Assembly: GCA_008828725.1 (NCBI GenBank) | Contig: MEHQ01000602.1 | Coordinates: 290,917 to 354,916 of the forward strand | Direction: 5' to 3' | Origin: Saccharina japonica | Lineage: Eukaryota > Sar > Phaeophyceae > Laminariales > Laminariaceae | DNA length: 64,000 bases | In this document: one piece after another, positions 53,758-64,000 of the stretch | Layout: every line of letters starts with the position of its first letter | Numbering within the stretch: the stretch's first letter is position 1 | Translations under genes and position numbers: made by a program | The notes under the pieces: generated by a model | Databases searched by the model: none | Seen by the model: only the letters and a program-made list of their open reading frames with translations | Told to the model about the DNA's origin: nothing

Positions 53758-54834
53758 GCTCGTCGGGTGGACAGCGCACGCCTAACCGCAGGAGCGAACA
53801 AAAAGAGCACTCACTCGGGGTCACTCGGTTTGCGTTGAAGCGCTCCGAGGGTTTCCAACATGAACGGCGGCATTTGATCATAGGGGAAGAAACACGATCA
53901 AGGCAGAAAAAAACGTTTCGTTTTCCAGTTCCGACTTTCGTTTCGTTCCAGTTCCGACTTCCGACTTCCGACGTTTCGGAGTTGTTCGGGGCGGTGGAGA
54001 ATATACAGAGTTGTGACGGACGGTGTGGGAAGCTTACTCACATAGATAGGCACGAACCCACGCGACGAACGAAGCTGCGTCGCTCGTCAATGTCTTGGTC
54101 GATCGATCTGAAGCCCCCAAACGGCCAACCTCTGTACCACTGCACCCCATGTTTCGGTGACAAAATTACTTGGAATTTGCTTCGAATAATGTTTTCAGCT
54201 TGTATGTATGTATGTAAAATAGCACCCTGGCGAAGGTTACTCGATTAAACCCCGCTACGCGTATAAATACCTGGCTACTAATTCCATCTCCTGCTTTCTT
54301 CGCATCATTTGCGTCTTCTCGCTGACGGATACGAGTGACAGATACAGGCAGGCGTCGTGTGGTCATCAGGGGGGCACCCTGTATCCATCCCCGGCTTTTC
54401 GTGGCGTGTAACGAACGGCAACATCTTGCTGCAAGAAGATATCGTGCACAGCAAGCAGTACGTACATGCTCGCCGGGGTGCTACGTACTCGTACTCGTAG
54501 CGTAATTCGCTCTGTGACAGAGGAGGCGTTTAGGGGAGCTGGAAATCCAATGGTTGTCACATTCGCAACGGCGAGAGAAGGGGGGGGCGATAAACAAAGC
54601 ATACAATTGGTTGGATGAGATTGATTGGTGGTATTCGACGAATTGTGTCAGCTTTTTCATTCTGTATGAATGCTGCCCTGCACATCGTCGGAAGGAAAAT
54701 TATATAAAAGAACAAGGTTGACAACCTCTGGCCTTGCTCGGCGTTTTGTGGCGATCATCCGGGCTGAAACGATTGTTTGTTGCTGCCCTCATGTATCGGC
54801 CGACACCACCTCCACGGTCGCAGCCGTGACCATC
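53758..54834. other. Upstream region of PPR gene copy B, no gene assigned
   Basis: Equivalent to 35563-36655. One 'ccgaaaaaaacgtttcgtttt'-type repeat is shorter here than in copy A. No promoter element can be named. Confidence 0.4.
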
Positions 54835-54908
54835 TATGACGCGTGCTAGGATAGAGGTACGTAGCGCTTTTTGAGCTGATTTTTTTTTCTGAATGACCGA
54901 GCTCCTTA

Positions 54909-55106
54909 GGGCCCGAATTAACGAGTATAAAATAAATTCAATTTGGAAAAAATAAAATTCAAAGTCGCTTTTCATTGGTCAACACACGCACCAGCACCAA
55001 AAAGATCCTAATGTTTGGTGCTGGTGCGTGTGTTGACCAATGAAAAGCGGATTTGAATATTTGTTTTTCCAAATTGTTTTTTTTTCTTCTTCGTTAAAAC
55101 GGGCCC
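54909..55106. mobile_element. Fold-back MITE M3, copy B
   Basis: Flanked by TTA (54906-54908, 55107-55109). It keeps the full loop 'aaaaagatcctaatgtttgg' that is shortened in copy A, so copy B is the less altered one here. Confidence 0.88.
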
Positions 55107-55549
55107 TTAACCCAAAATCGTCGGTCTTTTCCATTCTTCTTGCGTTGCAATATTTTTTTCATTTGTACAGCTCAGGCCATGGGTATACGGTGCCCCCGCG
55201 TACTGCGGTCATCCGATGCTTCCATTCTCGATCCCTACAGCCAGTCAGTCCGTGCAATAACGTCCACAACTCTCTGCTATACTCGTACAGTACGTGTAGC
55301 TTCGATATCTGGTACCTGCATCGTTTTTTCCAACGAGACGTTCGGTGATACGACGACTTTGACTTTCGATCACGTTGCGCACCTCTCCGCATCTGCTCTC
55401 TTGAGCATTGCTCGTCGGGTATATATAGCAACGTAGCAACTTCGATTTTCCTCCAGAAATCAGTTGTTGGGTGAGGTGTATAATAGAGGTCCTCAAGTGA
55501 CCGCACCCCCAGGAAAAATATGGCGCACCGCTACCGTACCAAGCGTCCT

Positions 55550-56952
55550 AGGACAGGAACGTGCACCTTGCCGAGCACACAGATTAAAATGGCATGCCTA
55601 CCGTGTCACGCTCACCATATCGTGTCCTTCAAAGGTGAAAACTAATTATTAATGACTTGAATTAGTATGAATTAATTAAAAAAATGGCGTTGTATCGTAG
55701 GCTTTGGAGAAGGTACGAAACGGGGGCCGGGTGTCGCAGGAAATTGAATGAGTTGTTCCCGCAGGAAAATATTGTGTTGATTTGAAGGGGTTGCGGAAAG
55801 TTTGGTCCATTATGGTATACTGCTTGCCCTGGCGGCAATATCCTCCATCCACCCCCTTGTTCCTGGCCCAAGAATGCCATTTTCAACATGAAGTTCGTTT
55901 TTGTTTTTGCTGAGCTGAAGCGCGCAACCGCGGGCTTGCCAAGCAGCAATGTAAGCGCTTGTCTTTCGACTATCATTACTACTGTAGTGGTTGGCCACAT
56001 ACTTCGCCAAAAACGGACAGAGCGAAGCTATGCCCAAGAAAAACGCAAGCAAAGCCAACGCGCAAGAGGAGGCTAAATATTCACAGCAAGAAAAACGCTG
56101 CGTCGGCGAATATTGCACGCAAGAACAACAACACAGAAATAATGTGGTTCTCAATCCTATCAACAAAAAGGTTGAACGAGGCTTCCAGCATGCCAGCTAA
56201 CACGTCAACATTAAAAACGCGAGCTAATGAAAACGCCGCTCGCGACTAGCAAAACCTATGTTGGAATGGCGTGTAAGAGCAACACCACACTATCACATTG
56301 TGTACCGATGTTCCCGATACTGGTACCTCTGTATGATATGTAGCAAAACCGGACAGATCGAACCTATACAACAAGCGAAACGCAACGGCGAACAATGCTC
56401 ACGCTGCCACTACACCAGCAAATAAAGTATTGCATGGATGAATAAGAACACCATAAGAGCACGTTAGACACTACTGTTGATCCCAATCCTAGCTCCATAC
56501 AGACTGAGAGAAGCGATATAAGCTATAAATAGTGCAAAAACTAACGCAGGCTAACTGACGCTAACGCAAGCAAACTCAAGCTGACACGCAAAAGCTGTAC
56601 GTAGAAGCTGTTAAGATCGTGCAAAACCTACAACAGTACCGCAGACTCACTGACCCTAACGCACTTGACACGCCTACCGCCCCTCCGACTACGAGCAAAC
56701 TATTGGCGTCGATTTCAGTAACGATTTTGCTGACTCTCCCTCTCCGTCTACGACTATGCGAGTACTATTCTATGGCGGTTTCGGCATGCCTCGCGGCAGA
56801 TCGGCCCCACCGTGCGCCACCCGACCCCGATCGGCGCCGCACCACCGCCCCGGCCGCCCCACGCGTCGGCCCTCGGTGGCTCCGGCGAGAGAACGGGCCC
56901 CGACGCCGAACAATTAGCAAAACAAAAGGCAACAATTTTCACAAAAGATTGG
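55550..56952. other. No gene recognised (copy B of 37350-38754)
   Basis: Same unassigned sequence as in copy A, with scattered single-base differences. Confidence 0.4.
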
Positions 56953-59900
56953 TCATGGCACAACAGCGACGGGACCTCCGGTGAGCAAAGAAAGGTCCGC
57001 CTCCAGCTCGTCCAACTCCTTCTCCAGCCGCGCCTTGACCACCAGGCGGCCGTTTTCGAGCGAGGTCTGGTGTGTCAAAAGCTGGTACCTGTTCCCGTGT
57101 GTGTTTTGTTCGCGGCACCAGCGGAATGACGAGAGTGGGAGGAGAGGGTTGTGTTGGGACCCACTCAGAACGTGTTCACACTTCACAAACTGGGAATTCG
57201 CATTGTTATGCTCGACGGTTACACCAAACGTAAGAAAGTATCCACACCTCGGACGGATCGGGATCTGTCTATCTACAGATAGATTATTTAGTTCCTCGCC
57301 TGCCGTCGGTAGAGGTTGTGCATAATCTGCGTAGTATATATCCAACCCAGCAAACATGTGCTACAGTAGATCATGCGGATTGCACGAGGTCCCACCCGGC
57401 AACATGAGCTACGTAGATCGCAAGAGATCAGGGATATATCTGCCTTGAAAGGTCTATTGCTTATAGATAATGAAGTGGGAATTGATTATCTGTCTGTTCC
57501 GAGCTGTGAAATACGATTCAAAAACCGAAATTAGTAGGGCTGTGAGTGGGCTCGATTTCACGGCCTCATATCAATTTGTTGGAACAGTTGGATGGCGATC
57601 GCAACCCAATCAACTGACTTAGCGTAATGGATAAACAACACGCTTCGAGCCTCGAACGCGCCAAGTCAGATACAAACAACGCACAACCCCGCCAAGTTAC
57701 CAGACGCAACTAACTGCAATAATACCTAGCCAACTATTGCCAAATAATCGGCAACTTATAGCCATTCAACTCACAGCCCTAGATAATAGGGTAGGGCATG
57801 GTGCATGTTACCTTAAGGTAGAGGACCACCATGTTTTTTTTATTTGTCTTTTTTGTTCTTATTTTTTGGTTCGGCTCGTGTCGCTGTGTTCTCGTACCCG
57901 GTACGTTACGCATCTCACTTGCTTTACCCATTAATTTGCGTTTATTTTGTTTCGGTTTTTCTCTGTTTCACAGTCTGTGACCACAGAATTTGTATCTCTC
58001 TAGGATTGGGAATCAGGACAGGCACTGGGTGTACTGATGTGGTTGAGTAGAAATAACGGGTTTAATGTGAAGACAACAACAACAACAGTGGCCACTTAGA
58101 AGCCCTATACCTCGCCCGAAAACTGATTTTGGAGGAATACAAAAGTGCTACTATTACGGAGGTCCATAGTAAATAGGACCACATTTTGTTTGTAAAAATA
58201 GGTAAATGTATAGGTTTTAGTGTGCAACGCAGGTCCTGTTTACTATGTATGGTGTCCCGTAAAAAGTATATACGTACCCGATGAACAATCCCACGCCTTT
58301 TTTTTTTTTTTTTTCCCATCCCATTTATTATCTTCGCCCTTCCTTTCTCTCTCCTTCCTAGTCGTAACTCAGATCCGGGGTCACAAAGTCGGCTCTTCTC
58401 CCTCCTCCCCCACTACGGTTCTTGCCTTGCATTTTTATTGCGAGAAGATTTCAGCACTTTCTTCCCTCGTCGACTTGCGTCGGATTCCGCCTACCCACGC
58501 CACGAAGGCGCTCTCAGCAATTGGTTCCTTTTTATTTTTTCAAATAAAGACAAAATCTCTCACCACGGTGGGATTCGATCTTGGGTACCAATGATAGTAG
58601 TCTTTGAAGCTGACCACTGCTCTACCGGGGCGACCGCCCTAATAACTATACACTGGAAGAATTTGCAGCACAATAATGAAATTCCGACGATATTGGGTTA
58701 AGGAGCGGTCATTCAGAAAAAGCTTCATCCAAAAAGTGCTAAATACCTCCGATCGTAACGCGCGTCACGTGCACCCCTCCCTGCCTTACAAAAACATGGA
58801 CTATCTATGAGCCTGTCAACTATTAACAAGAGTTCCTCGGTGCCGAGATGAGGAGAACAACGTTACGGGCTCTTGTTTTGTAGGGCTTACCTGGCGTTGA
58901 CGTTGTCCCACTTAGCCTTGAGCTTGTCCACCAGCTCCGCCTGCTCCTCGCTGGGCATATCTGGGATCTCCTCCTGTGTGGCAACATTCTCGTCGTAGTC
59001 AGAAGACCCGTGCCACGATATGGGTACGTAGCACTTTTTGGCCGAATTGGTTGATTTCTGACTACGACGTATTACCATAATATTCCCCAATATGTTTTTT
59101 CATTTTCAAGCAGCATTTTTAGCCATGTATGTGTTGTACCTAAGGGCCCGTTTTAACGAAGAAAAAAAAATCAAATAGGGAAAAAAAAAAATCAAATCCG
59201 CTTTTCATTGGTCAGAACCCGCACCACCACCCACGATTATACCCCAAGATCCTAATATTTGGTGCTGGTGCGTGTGTTGACCAATGAAAAGCGAATTTGA
59301 ATTTTTATTTTTCCAAATTGAATTTATTTTATACTCGTTAATATGGGCCCTAANNNNNNNNNNNNNNNNNNNNNNNNNGGGGGGGGGGGGGTGTACTTCA
59401 TTTTCATGCATGGCCGTAGTCGTATGACGATAGACCTTCGCACCCCTATAATGCCGGGACGGAGCATGTCGGGTTTTTATCGACCAGGCAGACATTGCTA
59501 GCACCAAGCGCGAAGCGCCGTGAGGTGTTGGGCGAGTCGCATGAAGGGTGAGCTGCATCCTGCTAGGGGGGAGGGGGCGTAAAACGCACCTCTTCCTCGT
59601 TGCTAAGGCCCATCTGTTCCCGTACGAACTGCTCCACCATCGTGTTTTCGGCCACAATCTCAGCTTTTACGTGAGCCAGGTACTCCTACCGGCAGAGACA
59701 AAAGGGGGCGGGGGGGTAAGGTAACAATAGATCTGGGTAATTAACGATTATATTTGTTATTGGATTTTTCCATCCGTTGATGTGCAGCGTGTGCTTCAGC
59801 GTTGATCACTCAAAAACGTAAACAATCCCTGACAGAAGAAAACCGTTGTACAGTACATATATTTTAGAGGCAATACGAGCACAACGACAAAGCGCCGGGC

Positions 59901-62271
59901 GCCTTTCGGGGGTCTGGCAAGACTTGTGGCGCTTCTTTTTTTCGATGAGCGAGGGAGGGGGAAAAGGGGCAGTGCAATCCGTTGCACTTTAGCGTTTTTG
60001 ACGACAATCTAGTGTGGGATTATCCCTAAAGGTGCGGTTGATGACGCCCGAAACTGCACTGCTGTTGCATATCTCGGACAGATCATCAATGTCCCGCTTG
60101 ATGATCCAAGCCTCTCAAGACAGATGATCTGTATGATCTGTATAGCCTAGCTCATGTTGCTGGGTGGGCGCCACATAATCTGCATGATCTGCAAGTAGGA
60201 CACTGTTTCCTGGGTTAGATTTGTGCTGCAAACATCCTGCACAACATCTCATGGCTACACGCCATAGCCTAGACGATCTATCTGATCTATCTGATCTTTC
60301 TGTAGATGATCTATCTGATCTATCTGTGGATGATATATCTGACCTGTCAGAGGTACACACTGTTGTTATCCCCTGCCATATCCCCCCCCCCCCCAACCAC
60401 ACCTCCCATGTAAGCTTACCGGAACCTTCCCGAAATCTTCTTTGTCGAGGTAGTTCACGGGCGGCAGGTGTCGATTCGCGGGCGTCGCAAGGATGGCATC
60501 CACCGCATTAGCCGTGACGAAGTTCTTGCCGCTGTGGAGGCCCATCGGCGGACGCTCTTCCCTCCACGGAATCGGTGGTTTGCGCCTTTTTTGTGGGTGT
60601 GTTTTTGGTATATCGGTCGGTAGGTCGGTCGGTAGGTCGGTAGGTAGGTAGGTAGGTTGGTCGGTCGGTCGGTGTTGGGAAGGAAAAGGGCGTGAGTCAC
60701 AGGTTGCAGATGAGTGCGCGCAGTTGCAAGCGTCAGATGCTTGGGGTTGAAAGTTGTTGGGGGGGAGCGGCGGGGGGGCGTTATCATGTCATGCATGGCC
60801 GTAGTCGTGTGGATAAATCCTCGCATCTCTACAATGCCGGCACGGAGCACGTCGGATTTTTGCCGACCAGGCAGACATTGCTTGCACCAAGCGCGAACTC
60901 CCGTGAGGTGTTGGGTGAGTTGCATGAAGGAGAAGCTTCATCGTGCTAAGAACCGCTTTTGAGGCGGAATTTCTTGCATTGGATGACAGCTTCGCATTCA
61001 TAGATTTGTTTTCTGGTGTGGCCACTTCCAGAGACAGTAATGGAGTACACTATGTAACTGCCTTGTAGGTGCCTGACTATATACACAGTATGCGATACGA
61101 CAATTCCCCTTGTGCGGTGTAGGGTTTTCCACCCCACACAAGTGATCTAACTCGACTGCCAGCCGTAGTGACCGCCCAAAAAACAAACACGGTACCCTGG
61201 TTGTCTAGTTCACGCGGTGAGAGGCGGGTTTTACAGCGTCGTCGCCAACCGACACCAACCCAATCTATTTATAGTTGTTCAGGGGGAGGGCTGTGTTTGG
61301 GCTTTGTTTTGGGGTTTGTTGCGGTGTTTGGTTATGCTTTGGTTTTGGCCTTCGTTTTGTGTTGTGTTGTGTTGTGTTGTGTTGTGTTGTGTTGGTTTGT
61401 TTTATCTTGTTTCGTTTCGTTTCGTTTTTCAGCGTCGCAAGGATATGGTCCACCGTGCTACGTAGTCGTGACGAAGTTCTTGCAGCTACGGAGGTCCATC
61501 AGCAGACGCCCTTCCCGCCACGGGAACCGGAGCTACGTGCCTTTTGTTTTGATTTTTTGGGGGGTTTGGTCGGTCGGTGTTACTGGGAGAAGGTGTCACA
61601 GGTCGTAGACAAAAGCCCGCGGCTGGCTGCGTTTGTCTAACTTGCGACGTGCGTAAATCGTGCTGCCACAGCCTGGGCCAGCGTTCCTGATATTTTCTAT
61701 CACAGGTGTCTTGTACTGTACGTTTGGCACACAAGCGCTGGTGTAAGGCTCGCAGTGGATTGAGTTATCGGTCACCATACAACACGCGAGATAAAACACC
61801 CCTGCGACGTTTGTTTCGAGACGAGTTTCTCCTCTCACATCTACCAAAGGAGTTAACACACACCACTGCAAAAATCGTGGAGTTGGAAATATCTCGACGA
61901 TATCGTTACATAGACGTGTATTTCGGCTTTTTTTAGCTCTCCCAATAGCCGTGAAAATTCGATTGGAAACCCGTCTAAGGCGGTGTGTTCCCTAACGTAA
62001 TATGCGGCATTTTATGTTACCAGACAGCCCAGTAGGCAACACCTTCACATAAAGTATCCGTTGTGTGGGCAAACAAAGCGCGGCAAAGCGCAGCATCTCT
62101 TAGCGACTCTTAGAAAAAAGGGAACTAACCTTATTCTGGATGATATGTTGGAACCGCTTCTCTCAGCGCTCCGCTCTCCTCCCGTCCGTGCTTCTAACCG
62201 CCCCCTTCTCCCACCACCACCGCCACCACCACCGCCGCCGCCACCACTACCACTACCACCACGCCCACCAT

Positions 62272-62310
<39 letters not shown>

Positions 62311-62440
62311 GGCTGCCGCAACGATTGAGCGTCGGGAGGTCCGGCCGCTTTCCAGCTCTCCTCCGCGCTTCTGTCCCTTCTCCCTTTCTCAAGAAGTGGC
62401 TCGGCTCCATCGACCGGCCTCCCCCCTTAATCCCATCTGT
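56953..62440 (-). CDS. ENKUR: Enkurin, apparently complete gene spanning the assembly gap
   Basis: Enkurin is a calmodulin-binding adaptor of sperm and flagella (Chlamydomonas FAP106 is an axonemal relative). Exons on the minus strand: about 62440-62315 (MEPSHFLRKGEGTEARRR; compare human PSPKDFLKKHSKEK), 60585-60420 (RPPMGLHSGKNFVTANAVDA then NYLDKEDFGKVP), 59685-59590 (EYLAHVKAEIVAENTMVEQF then VREQMGLSNEEE), 58988-58891 (MPSEEQAELVDKLKAKWDNV) and 57088-56953 (YQLLTHQTSLENGRLVVKAR, stop). Human enkurin has the same order: MGIQSGKNFINTNA, YINKKDYGVTPEYI, LSDEEREAVLQGLKKNWEEV. Donors GTAAGC, GTGCGT and GTGAGC and all internal phases fit. The first exon and the start codon are uncertain; a (GGC)n run follows the first exon. 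The intron at 59354-59378 contains the N gap. A flagellar protein fits an organism with flagellate cells. Confidence 0.9.
58160..58258. mobile_element. MITE M2, copy B
   Basis: Duplicate of 39961-40056; it carries an extra TATG at the right end. Confidence 0.68.
58292..58639 (-). mobile_element. tRNA-derived SINE, copy B
   Basis: Duplicate of 40096-40440 with intact A- and B-box-like blocks. The A-rich tail differs in length and is purer (T18 on the plus strand at about 58297-58314). Confidence 0.73.
58891..58988 (-). CDS. ENKUR: Enkurin penultimate exon (copy B)
   Basis: NVATQEEIPDMPSEEQAELV then DKLKAKWDNVNA, donor CCAG|GTAAGC. Two in-phase acceptors are possible (before AATGTT at 58988 or before GAGGAG at about 58973). 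Confidence 0.88.
59144..59350. mobile_element. Fold-back MITE M3, copy B
   Basis: As 40945-41152. Its right-hand TAA target duplicate (59351-59353) is followed directly by the N gap. Confidence 0.86.
59354..59378. other. Assembly gap (25 N)
   Basis: 25 consecutive N in an enkurin intron, exactly at the right edge of duplication copy B. The sequence resumes in a G-run heading a C1 element. Confidence 0.98.
59379..59570 (-). mobile_element. Element C1, truncated copy
   Basis: G13 head (poly(C) tail on the minus strand), 'catgcatggccgtagtcgta', 'ccgggacggagcatgtcggg' and 'gtgaggtgttgggcgagtcg'. It ends at 59570, only 20 bp from the enkurin exon donor at 59590. Confidence 0.8.
59590..59685 (-). 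CDS. ENKUR: Enkurin exon (EYLAHVKAEI)
   Basis: Exactly 32 codons, phase 0 at both ends, acceptor 'ctgccggtag', donor GTGCGT. Counterpart of human PEYICKRNEEIKKAQEDYDR. Confidence 0.9.
59690..60419. other. Enkurin intron with GATC repeats
   Basis: Unassigned sequence up to 60100, then 'gatctgtatgatctg' and 'gatctatctgatctatctg' repeats at 60105-60350, the same family as at 17.5 kb, and a C12 run at about 60386. Confidence 0.6.
60420..60585 (-). CDS. ENKUR: Enkurin exon (GKNFVTANAVDAILATP)
   Basis: 55 codons after acceptor 'caaaaaag', donor GTAAGC. Contains RPPMGLHSGKNFVTANAVDA, the family's SGKNFI-NTNA signature, and YLDKEDFGKVP, matching human YINKKDYGVTP. Confidence 0.93.
60600..60690. repeat. 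(GGTCGGTAG)n microsatellite
   Basis: GGTC/GGTA tetranucleotides upstream of the enkurin exon. A reduced version (ggtcggtcggtgtt) recurs at 61567-61585 in the exon echo. Confidence 0.85.
60765..61275 (-). mobile_element. Element C1, near full-length copy between an enkurin exon and its echo
   Basis: About 510 bp: tail side 'gttatcatgtcatgcatggcc', 'aggcagacattgcttgcacc' and 'cttttgaggcgg'; middle 'cccttgtgcggtgtaggg'; head side 'ggttgtctagttcacgcgg', 'cgtcgccaaccgacacc' and 'ctatttatag'. The minus-strand tail is only G/C-rich here (gcgggggggcg). It is diverged from the 29.6 and 42.2 kb copies, so older. Confidence 0.78.
61330..61435. repeat. (TTGTG)n / (TTTCG)n pentamer repeat
   Basis: 'gttgtgttgtgttgtg' then 'tttcgtttcgtttcg', immediately left of the enkurin exon echo. 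Confidence 0.85.
61436..61610 (-). pseudogene. Echo of the enkurin exon at 60585-60420
   Basis: 'gcgtcgcaaggatatggtccacc', 'gtgacgaagttcttgcagct', 'ggaggtccatcagcagacgc' and 'ttcccgccacgg' follow 60485-60575 base for base with decay, continue into the acceptor-side intron, and include the later 'gtcggtcggtgtt...gtcacaggt' block. The decayed copy has an in-frame TAG where the exon reads TANA. It covers the exon's 5' half and lies upstream of the true exon. Confidence 0.82.
61620..62300. other. Upstream enkurin region, mostly unassigned
   Basis: No recognisable element from 61620 to 62200. (CCA/CCG)n repeats occupy 62212-62315. On the plus strand they give a proline run and on the minus strand a glycine run. 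The minus-strand glycines may or may not be coding. Confidence 0.4.
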
Positions 62441-62519
62441 TTCAAGGAATGACAAGGCGGGCATATATATATACACATACGAAGTATATACGGTGGGTAC
62501 CCCGAGGTAAAAGCACCCC

Positions 62520-62740
62520 ATGACGAACCAAAACAGGCTCTCTCAACTACACATCGCTCTTATGTATCAGTAGTGGGCAGTATACTGCTTTTAGTATAGG
62601 CGGGATATGCCAATGGGGCCGCTCTCAAGTCCCGAATGCTCTTAACTCGGGCGCTCTTCAATCGAGCTACCCACTGAATCAGGACGCATCCCGCGATAGG
62701 GTACGTGACACGTTTTAGCAGATAAAGTTCTTCCTCGCGT
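62520..62740. other. No feature recognised
   Basis: Short AT/GC-mixed sequence without repeats. A stretch at 62610-62690 ('caagtcccgaatgctcttaact...caatcgagctacccactgaat') resembles tRNA-derived sequence only weakly. Confidence 0.3.
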
Positions 62741-63030
62741 CGGACAGATCTATCTACAGATATATCATCTAGATAACCTAGATGGTCTAGATCATCTAGA
62801 TCATCTAGATCATCCAGATCATCTAGATCATCTACAGATAGATCATTTAGATCATCTAGATCATCTAGACCATCTAGATCCCTGCCTTTATGATATGTTG
62901 TGCAAGACCTGTGAAGTACAGATCCACTCCAGGAAACATGTCCTTGATCGTACAGGCTATACGGCTCCCATCCAGCAACATGAGCTTTAGATCATACAGA
63001 TCAGGGATCTATCTTTCCTGAAAAACCTGC
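62740..63030. repeat. GATCTAGATCATCTAGATCAT minisatellite
   Basis: Near-perfect run of 'catctagatcatctagat' at 62768-62880, flanked by 'gacagatctatctacagat' and 'gatcatacagatcaggg', both also seen at 17.5, 39.1 and 60.1 kb. Confidence 0.9.
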
Positions 63031-63703
63031 TGTAGATCGTCGAGTGGAAATCGACGGTCCGTCTGAGGTGTGGATAATTGTACTGCTAAACGCTCTTCCT
63101 AGATGGCAGATATATACTACGCTCTACTGCACTTCTCTCTCTTCAAGTCGCTATATCGGGGTTTTGAAACCCTAAAGGATACCGTAACCGTATTTTTCTC
63201 GTTATTATGTTTCGTCATCGCGGAAAGGAGATTACGAATTGGCATTCTACCTACCAAACATTTCGGGACTTCCGATAGGAAAACATTGACGATATGTTTC
63301 TTCAGCAACGACCACTGCTTGCTTAGGGTCGTTCTTATCGAGCATTTGTTTTCGAAAATTTCCCAATACATTGTTCGCGCAATTTTTAGGATTTCCATAT
63401 TTTCCCAAAAATAATGTCCAAATATTGGAATGCGAAGCCTTCCAAATATTTTGCCCTCTGTTAAATTTCCAAAATTTCCAAATAAATCCTGTTTTTCTTG
63501 CTTTTCCTTTTTTTGTTTTTGGAAAAAAATATTGGAAATTTTGGAAAAAAATGCTCGATAAGAACGACCCTTAGAGGGTGATACATACAATGGTTGGTGT
63601 CCCGATTAGGGCCAAGGAGTCGTACGATAAAGGGCCCAACGTGATCCTACCCGCACGCTTGGGCGCTCTTGCTGTTCGCAAAAGGAAGGGCTTCATATAC
63701 TCA
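63031..63703. other. No gene recognised
   Basis: AT-rich with 'ccaaatattgg', 'ttccaaaatttcc' dyads at 63410-63550. A 50 bp stretch 'cgattctta'-type pairs around 63320 and 63555 ('agggtcgttcttatcgagca' and 'tgctcgataagaacgaccct') forms an exact inverted repeat, suggesting a TIR element of about 260 bp (63318-63572). Confidence 0.5.
63318..63572. mobile_element. Candidate MITE with AGGGTCGTTCTTATCGAGCA ends
   Basis: AGGGTCGTTCTTATCGAGCA at about 63327-63346 is mirrored by TGCTCGATAAGAACGACCCT at 63552-63571. Inner parts ('tttgttttcgaaaatttcc', 'ggaaattttggaaaaaa') also pair roughly. Flanks show TTA/TTA ('gctTAGGG...CCCTTAgag'), consistent with a 3 bp TTA or TAA duplication like that of M3. Confidence 0.7.
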
Positions 63704-63990
63704 AAGAGGCGTGCTACAATACGAGTAGGGGTAGCATTTTTGGGCCAAACAATTTGTGTCACTGAGACTGATGGGGCTCCTCAATTCGAACATCAATGCT
63801 TGTCTTTTTTGCTGTTTTTCGATAAACACCTATATATATACTTCGTATCCCATGGCATTTGCTTGTTTATCGAGTTGCACTTTCAGTTTTGTGGAGGCCA
63901 GGTTATACGACTACTGCAGGTATAGAGCTCCTCAAGTGAGGAAACTCATCATTTTCCAGGTGTACCTCAATCGTACGAGTGTATTCATCG
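63704..63990. mobile_element. MITE M1, diverged copy
   Basis: Starts 'gaggcgtgctacaatacgagt' and ends 'ccaggtgtacctcaatcgtacg'. Contains 'cccatggcatttgcttg' and 'tatagagctcctcaagtgagg'. Confidence 0.65.
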
Positions 63991-64000
63991 CACATTGGCA

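Larger units (their letters stand above)
42777..59353. repeat. Large direct duplication, copy B
   Basis: Collinear with copy A, including M1 MITEs (about 44138-44404, 44939-45209, 45756-46006, 47131-47411), minisatellites, the second PPR gene and the two enkurin 3' exons. Copy-specific: a C31 run at 47091-47121, the 48197-48397 segment, different microsatellite lengths, and two losses at the PPR intron 1 splice sites. It ends exactly at the N gap. Confidence 0.93.

Noticed and set aside
62061-62510. Proline-rich plus-strand frame of 149 codons
   Set aside because: Its core is a (CCA/CCG)n microsatellite. The opposite strand carries an enkurin-like exon (SHFLRKGEG), which is the better explanation.

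Overview
The window is nuclear DNA from a eukaryote, most likely a stramenopile and quite possibly a brown alga of the Ectocarpus type. I infer this from spliced genes with small exons and long repeat-filled introns, long alanine/glycine-rich PPR proteins, an enkurin gene (a cilium/flagellum protein), mixed GC content and very abundant minisatellites. The species call is an inference. There are no bacterial operons, rRNA genes, tRNA genes or CRISPR arrays that I can support.

Layout. (1) 3.3-17.4 kb, minus strand: a POLD2 gene (regulatory B-subunit of DNA polymerase delta) in at least 12 small exons, identified one by one from conserved blocks and splice sites. Its introns are almost entirely minisatellites, MITEs and short retroposons. 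Several exons have degenerate partial copies ('echoes') in the adjacent intron. (2) 18.9-22.6 kb, plus strand: a PPR protein with a RanBP2-type zinc finger, whose frame changes at a G tract. (3) 23.8-41.2 kb and 42.8-59.35 kb: two nearly identical direct copies of a 17 kb segment. Each holds a second multi-exon PPR gene (minus strand), the last two exons of an enkurin gene, MITEs, a tRNA-derived SINE and GATC-rich minisatellites. Copy B runs up to a 25-N assembly gap at 59354-59378; copy A has isolated Ns near 29.3 kb. (4) 59.4-62.5 kb: the upstream exons of enkurin, so only copy B has an apparently full gene while copy A is cut off. (5) 62.5-64 kb: minisatellite and MITE sequence.

The most interesting biology is in the mobile and repeat fraction. 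A LINE 3' end (zinc-knuckle C-terminus, stop codon, then a pure C tract) and a roughly 500 bp non-coding element with a related 3' end look like a LINE/SINE pair with poly(C) tails. One 545 bp insertion has 22-23 bp target duplications. Many of the long G/C homopolymers in the window are these tails. Separately, the echoes of exon edges around POLD2 and enkurin suggest introns growing by local tandem duplication across splice junctions.

The named host genes are housekeeping or organelle-related and do not form a pathway: POLD2 acts in replication, the PPR proteins probably in organelle RNA processing, and enkurin in the flagellum. All coordinates, splice phases and similarities come from reading by eye; no search or alignment was run.
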